From Streptomyces sp. RPA4-2 (GTDB lineage: Bacteria; Actinomycetota; Actinomycetes; Streptomycetales; Streptomycetaceae): a stretch of DNA of 64,000 bases. This document shows positions 60,511 through 64,000 of this stretch, one piece after another; position 1 is the stretch's first letter; every line of letters starts with the position of its first letter. Both the position numbers and the translations under genes were made by a program. Location: the NCBI RefSeq assembly GCF_012273515.2, contig NZ_CP050975.2:8680001-8744000 (forward strand). Reading direction: 5' to 3'. The notes beneath the pieces were generated by a model. The model saw nothing but the letters and a program-made list of their open reading frames with translations, was not told the origin of the DNA and made no database searches.

Positions 60511-62037
60511 ATGGACCTGGCGGTGGAACAGGCGGCGCGGGAGATCACGGCGGAGGTCGTGGCCCAGGCACCGGAGGGCTGGACGGAGTGTGTGCTGCGG
60601 GGGCACGGAAGCCGGTCGAGCGTCGGCCTGTCCGGCGGCGGGTACGTGGTGCCCAGCCGTCCGGGCTTCTTCTCCGGGATGCCGTTCCCGCACGAGAGCC
60701 TCGCCTCACTGGTGTCCTGGTTCCGTGACAGCCACGGCTGGGAGGCCATCGTCCTGGAGTTGACCTGCCGCCCGTCGGGCGCCTTCGAGCTGGTGGTGTT
60801 CCGGGATGATCTGCGGCCCGGCGCCGGCCCTCAGGACGGTTGGACACTGACCGTCGACCCCGGCTTCCAACCGTCCGAACCGGGAGCGACCGACGGCCCA
60901 CAACCGTCCGAGCTGCGCCAGGCCGGAGACCCGGCGGAGGCGGTCGAGCGTCTGCAGGCCGTGCTCAGGCAGCACGCCGAAGACGTCGGCACGAAACCGG
61001 AGATGTCGGCGCCCGTCACCGAGGCTCAGCTCGCCGCCGCCGAACGCCACCTCGGCCGGCCGCTGCCCCCGGACCTGCGAGCGCTCTACCTGGAGGCAGA
61101 CGGGGACGGCGGTAGCGAGGCGCTGGCCGGGTACTGCTGGCTTCCGCTCGACGGGGCCCTGGCCGAGCACGACGACTACATCCAAGTCCCGACCTGGTTC
61201 GGCTGGGAGCTCGGCTGGCACCAGGTAATCTTCGACGCCGACCCGCCGAACACGGTGCGCCGTTGCTCAGGGCATCCAGGCTGGCTCCCCTTCGCCACCT
61301 GGTTCGACGGCAACTACTTCGCCGTGGACCTCGCGCCCGCCGCGCACGGCCGCCCCGGCCAGGTGATCGAGGTCGGCCGCGACTTCAACGACGGCCCCCG
61401 CTACGTCGCTTCCTCCGTCACCGCCTGGCTCGGCCAGGCCCTGGGCCAGCCCGATCCGCACGCCCCACAGCAGACCGGAGACAACACGCGCCAGCTGGTG
61501 ATCTCAACCCTGGAAGAACCGCTCTCACCGAGCGTCCAGGCGATCCACCTCAACGACGCCCCCTCAGCCGTCGACCTCACCCCGCTCTCCGCCACCCCGC
61601 ACCTGCGGCGCCTGCACCTCAACCGCTGCGCCACCACCGACCTGTCCCCAATCGCAGCACTCCCCGTCGAGGACCTGGCCATCGACCTCACCCCCGAGGC
61701 CGACCTCACCCCACTCGCCCGCCACCCGCACCTCGCCTCACTCGCCGTCGGCTCCGAGACACTGATCGACCTCGCCCCGCTGCGCACCCTCCCCGCGCTG
61801 CGTGCCCTCGACCTGTCTCGTTGCCCCACGCCGGACTTGGCGTTGCTGGCCGACCTCCCCGGCCTTCGCTACCTCGCCCTCTCCGCCACCCAGTGGACAG
61901 CCCTGATCGCCGCTGACCGCCTCCCCACCCACCTTGCCGCCGCCCGCCTGGCCGGAGCCCCGCCCCTGGCCGCCGCCCTCGACCTGCTCGCTGCCCTCGG
62001 TGTCGACACCTCCACGGCCTACCGCCTCTCCGGCTGA
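60511..62037 (+). CDS. SMI1/KNR4 (SUKH) protein with leucine-rich-repeat-like C-terminus
   Basis: 508 residues from ATG 60511 with GAGGGCGGGA upstream. Residues 1-110 form an unassigned N-terminal domain (ITAEVVAQAPEGWTECVLRG; SLASLVSWFRDSHGWEAIVL). The SUKH domain covers about 165-320: VTEAQLAAAERHLGRPLPPD, RALYLEADGDGGSEALAGYC, FGWELGWHQVIFDADPPNTV, WFDGNYFAVDLAPAAHGRPG and QVIEVGRDF. The last 150 residues contain LRR-like units (PHLRRLHLNRCATTDLSPIA, PVEDLAIDLTPEADLTPLAR, PALRALDLSRCPTPDLALLA). A ligand-binding or immunity role is likely; no toxin gene is adjacent. Confidence 0.83.
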   Translation: MDLAVEQAAREITAEVVAQAPEGWTECVLRGHGSRSSVGLSGGGYVVPSRPGFFSGMPFPHESLASLVSWFRDSHGWEAIVLELTCRPSGAFELVVFRDDLRPGAGPQDGWTLTVDPGFQPSEPGATDGPQPSELRQAGDPAEAVERLQAVLRQHAEDVGTKPEMSAPVTEAQLAAAERHLGRPLPPDLRALYLEADGDGGSEALAGYCWLPLDGALAEHDDYIQVPTWFGWELGWHQVIFDADPPNTVRRCSGHPGWLPFATWFDGNYFAVDLAPAAHGRPGQVIEVGRDFNDGPRYVASSVTAWLGQALGQPDPHAPQQTGDNTRQLVISTLEEPLSPSVQAIHLNDAPSAVDLTPLSATPHLRRLHLNRCATTDLSPIAALPVEDLAIDLTPEADLTPLARHPHLASLAVGSETLIDLAPLRTLPALRALDLSRCPTPDLALLADLPGLRYLALSATQWTALIAADRLPTHLAAARLAGAPPLAAALDLLAALGVDTSTAYRLSG

Positions 62038-62368
62038 GCAATCCCCAAGCCTTGTCCCGGAACTGTCGGTCAGGGACAAGATGATCTTGATGTGGCTGGT
62101 GTGATCACGACGCCGGAGCCGTCTTTGACAGCCCGCGGGCCCAAGCCCGGCCCGGCGCGTTCCTCCTGGCCGTGAACCACAGCAAAAGGGACAAAGCCAC
62201 AGGCCGGGTACCTGCAGCAGCGAGCCCAGTCCCGACCCACGGAACTGGGCCCTTCGCATCGGGCAGATCGACCTCTTCCCGGCACTTTCGCCCCGCGGCA
62301 TCCGGTAACTCCGTGGCTCCGCCGCCGCGTCGAGAACCCGGAGGCGCCCGGGGCCGGGTCCCCGGACA
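62038..62368. other. Intergenic stretch
   Basis: No gene recognised on either strand; only short Arg/Pro-rich open frames. Confidence 0.35.
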
Positions 62369-63337
62369 ATGATCGTCATGACGTCCCTCCACTCCAACCC
62401 ACTCTTCACCCGGCTCGCCGATGCCGAACGGATCCTCGTCGCGGGCGCGGGTGGCGGCTTCGACATCTACTCCGGCCTGCCGTTGGCGCTCTCCCTCCTG
62501 CACCAGGGCAAGCAGGTATATCTCGCGAACCTCTCCTTCAGCGCACTCGCCGGTCTCCCGATCGACGACTGGGTCGCCCCCGACCTGGCCGCCGTCACTC
62601 CCGACTCCGCTCTGCACCAGGGCTATTTCCCGGAGCGGACCCTCGCCCAGTGGCTGCGCCAGCACGGCTACCCGTCCACTGTGTACGCCTTCCCGCAGAC
62701 CGGGGTACGCCCGCTGCGCGCCGCCTACCAAGCACTGATCGAGCTGCACCGCATCGACGCAGTGGTGCTGGTCGACGGCGGTACGGACATCTTGATGCGC
62801 GGCGATGAAGCCGGGCTCGGCACTCCGGAGGAGGACCTGACGAGCGTGGCGGCGCTGGCCGCGCTGGACGGCATACCGACCCGGCTCGTCGTGTCGGTCG
62901 GCTTCGGCGTAGACGCGTACCACGGTGTGAACCATGTGCAGGTACTGGAGAATATCGCCGCGCTGGAGCGCGACGGCGCGTACCTCGGTGCGTTCTCGAT
63001 ACCGCGCGCCACCCGTGAGGGCGCTCTCTACCTTGACGCGGTGACGCACGCCCAGCACCACACCCCGGAGCACCCCAGCATCGTGAATGGTTCCATCGCG
63101 GCAGCCGTCCGCGGCTCGTTCGGCGATGTCCGGTTCACTGACCGAACCCGGGGCAGCGAGTTGTTCGTCAACCCGCTGATGTCCCTGTACTTCGCCTTCG
63201 ACCTCCCGGGCCTGGCAGCCCGCTGCCTCTACCTGGATCGGATCGAGGACACCCACCTGATGCGCCAAGTCCACTCGCGGATCGCCGAGTTCCGAGAATC
63301 CATGGTCACTCGCCCACCGCGCCGCTTTCCACACTAG
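62369..63337 (+). CDS. DUF1152 domain protein
   Basis: 322 residues; ATG 62369 and ATG 62381 are both possible, neither with a strong site. The start, LADAERILVAGAGGGFDIYS, is the nucleotide-binding-like glycine loop of DUF1152. VYLANLSFSALAGLPIDDW, AVVLVDGGTDILMRGDEAGL, GTPEEDLTSVAALAALDGIP and VVSVGFGVDAYHGVNHVQVL follow the family order through to LPGLAARCLYLDRIEDTHLM. Function of the family is unknown; the GGTD...MRGDE segment is strongly conserved in it. Complete. Confidence 0.85.
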   Translation: MIVMTSLHSNPLFTRLADAERILVAGAGGGFDIYSGLPLALSLLHQGKQVYLANLSFSALAGLPIDDWVAPDLAAVTPDSALHQGYFPERTLAQWLRQHGYPSTVYAFPQTGVRPLRAAYQALIELHRIDAVVLVDGGTDILMRGDEAGLGTPEEDLTSVAALAALDGIPTRLVVSVGFGVDAYHGVNHVQVLENIAALERDGAYLGAFSIPRATREGALYLDAVTHAQHHTPEHPSIVNGSIAAAVRGSFGDVRFTDRTRGSELFVNPLMSLYFAFDLPGLAARCLYLDRIEDTHLMRQVHSRIAEFRESMVTRPPRRFPH

Positions 63338-63680
63338 TGACCAGGCCGACTGTGCCCTCCCGGTGACATCGCCGCGCCCGCCAGGAACGACGCCACGGTC
63401 AACGAGAATGCACGGGCACCACCAGTTCTCGGCCGGCTGTGAATGATCTACTCATGCGACCGACAGTGCGGACTCCCGGCGCGTACACGACTTTTCGACA
63501 TGCGTGTCGTACGGCGGTGCGCGGTTGATGCGCACCGCCGGGCGTGACTGCCTTGTCCGAGACTTGTCGAAACTGTGCGCAGCGCCTGTTGCGCACTTGG
63601 TCGGTCGGGAGACCGGTTGTGCGGCGGTCGGCCCGCTGGGAGGTCGTTCGGCCGGCCAAGGCATATGTCCCTGGTGAGGT
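63338..63680. other. Intergenic stretch with an 11-bp-stem hairpin
   Basis: Contains a perfect inverted repeat CGGCGGTGCGC-GGTTGAT-GCGCACCGCCG at 63512-63540 and GCGCAGCGCCTGTTGCGC nearby at about 63578-63595. It could be a bidirectional terminator between two convergent genes. No gene seen. Confidence 0.45.
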
Positions 63681-64000
63681 TCATGCCTCGTCTCCAGCCA
63701 CGTTGGCCGTAGGGCCGATGGCAGGCATCTCGACAAGACTGAGCGGTCCGTTGCTCACGATGATCGATCCGAGCGGGTACATCGGTCCGTCTGTGCCCCG
63801 TAGGCACAGCAGCGGCATCCCGCTCTCCTGCCGCTGGCCGAGGTAGACCCAGAAGTTGTCGAACCGGTCGCGGTATCCGCGGGTGAGGTCGTAGACCCGC
63901 CCCCACAGCATGAAGGGCTCGCCTGTGGCATCGGCCGCCTCCTGGAGCAGCCGCGGAACTTCGTGAGCGGTGAGGTGAACCTCTACCCCCTCGACGGTTC
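63681..64000 (-). CDS. Conserved hypothetical protein (5' end outside the window)
   Basis: The visible C-terminal 105 residues read TVEGVEVHLTAHEVPRLLQE, AADATGEPFMLWGRVYDLTR, GYRDRFDNFWVYLGQRQESG, MPLLCLRGTDGPMYPLGSII and VSNGPLSLVEMPAIGPTANV, then stop at 63681. The composition is that of a well-conserved soluble protein; I do not recognise a function. Its start and upstream partner lie beyond 64000. Confidence 0.75.
   Translation of the reverse strand, partial: TVEGVEVHLTAHEVPRLLQEAADATGEPFMLWGRVYDLTRGYRDRFDNFWVYLGQRQESGMPLLCLRGTDGPMYPLGSIIVSNGPLSLVEMPAIGPTANVAGDEA

Noticed and set aside
63500..63600. Linear-replicon telomere-like palindromes
   Set aside because: Only one strong hairpin plus one weak repeat, between two convergent genes; a terminator explains it more simply.

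Overview
The window looks like an accessory region of a Streptomyces-type actinomycete. GC is high, third codon positions are strongly G/C, GTG and TTG starts are common, and it carries a WhiB protein, Tat and lipoprotein signals, and SUKH, DUF1152, DUF3626 and NACHT families typical of that group. Insertion sequences of many families, 5'- or 3'-truncated genes and frameshifted remnants are dense. This fits a chromosome arm or large-plasmid gene graveyard rather than core chromosome. I saw no rRNA, no intact tRNA and no CRISPR array.

Layout. 0-1.5 kb: IS110 and IS5 remnants. 1.9-7.4 kb: a redox/regulator island (atypical SDR, secreted SnoaL-like protein, TetR, MarR, FMN reductase, DoxX-like) with a shared candidate operator, interrupted by an enoyl-CoA hydratase relic. 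7.4-10.5 kb: complete IS5- and IS1380-family elements. 10.5-17.6 kb: a four-helix membrane protein plus Zn-ribbon membrane partner, lipoproteins, a SUKH protein, a small glutaredoxin and a coiled-coil/winged-helix protein. 18-23.7 kb: ISL3 relic, HTH protein and decaying genes. 24.3-30.6 kb: TMEM175-like channel, YoaK relic, DyP peroxidase with a beta-propeller lipoprotein, a beta-hydroxyacid dehydrogenase and a second SDR. 30.7-35.7 kb: a ferric-reductase-like protein, an FMN-carrier protein and ApbE, divergent from an OmpR-type two-component system; this is the most coherent intact module. 35.7-39.7 kb: group II intron maturase relic, truncated TetR, MFS, 2Fe-2S and P1B-4 ATPase genes, then a toxin-antitoxin pair. 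40-49.6 kb: WhiB and two NACHT NTPase loci, each broken by frameshift at the boundary between NTPase and glycine-rich membrane domains, with recombinase-like genes and a DUF3626 gene cleanly split by an IS5 element. 49.6-58.4 kb: MFS, recombinase, istB, ISL3, ISAzo13 and group II intron relics, a kinase-like protein, an S41 protease and two convergent IS5 elements. 58.7-64 kb: secreted protein, SUKH/leucine-rich-like protein, DUF1152 protein and a partial conserved gene.

Functionally, the clearest working units are: the trans-membrane electron-transfer and flavinylation operon with its sensor pair; the MarR/FMN-reductase and SnoaL/SDR island; the DyP plus propeller lipoprotein operon; and the small TA pair. 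The NACHT loci, the TRADD-N-associated-like membrane protein and SUKH proteins point to a conflict or immunity theme. All calls are from reading the sequence; no database search was run.
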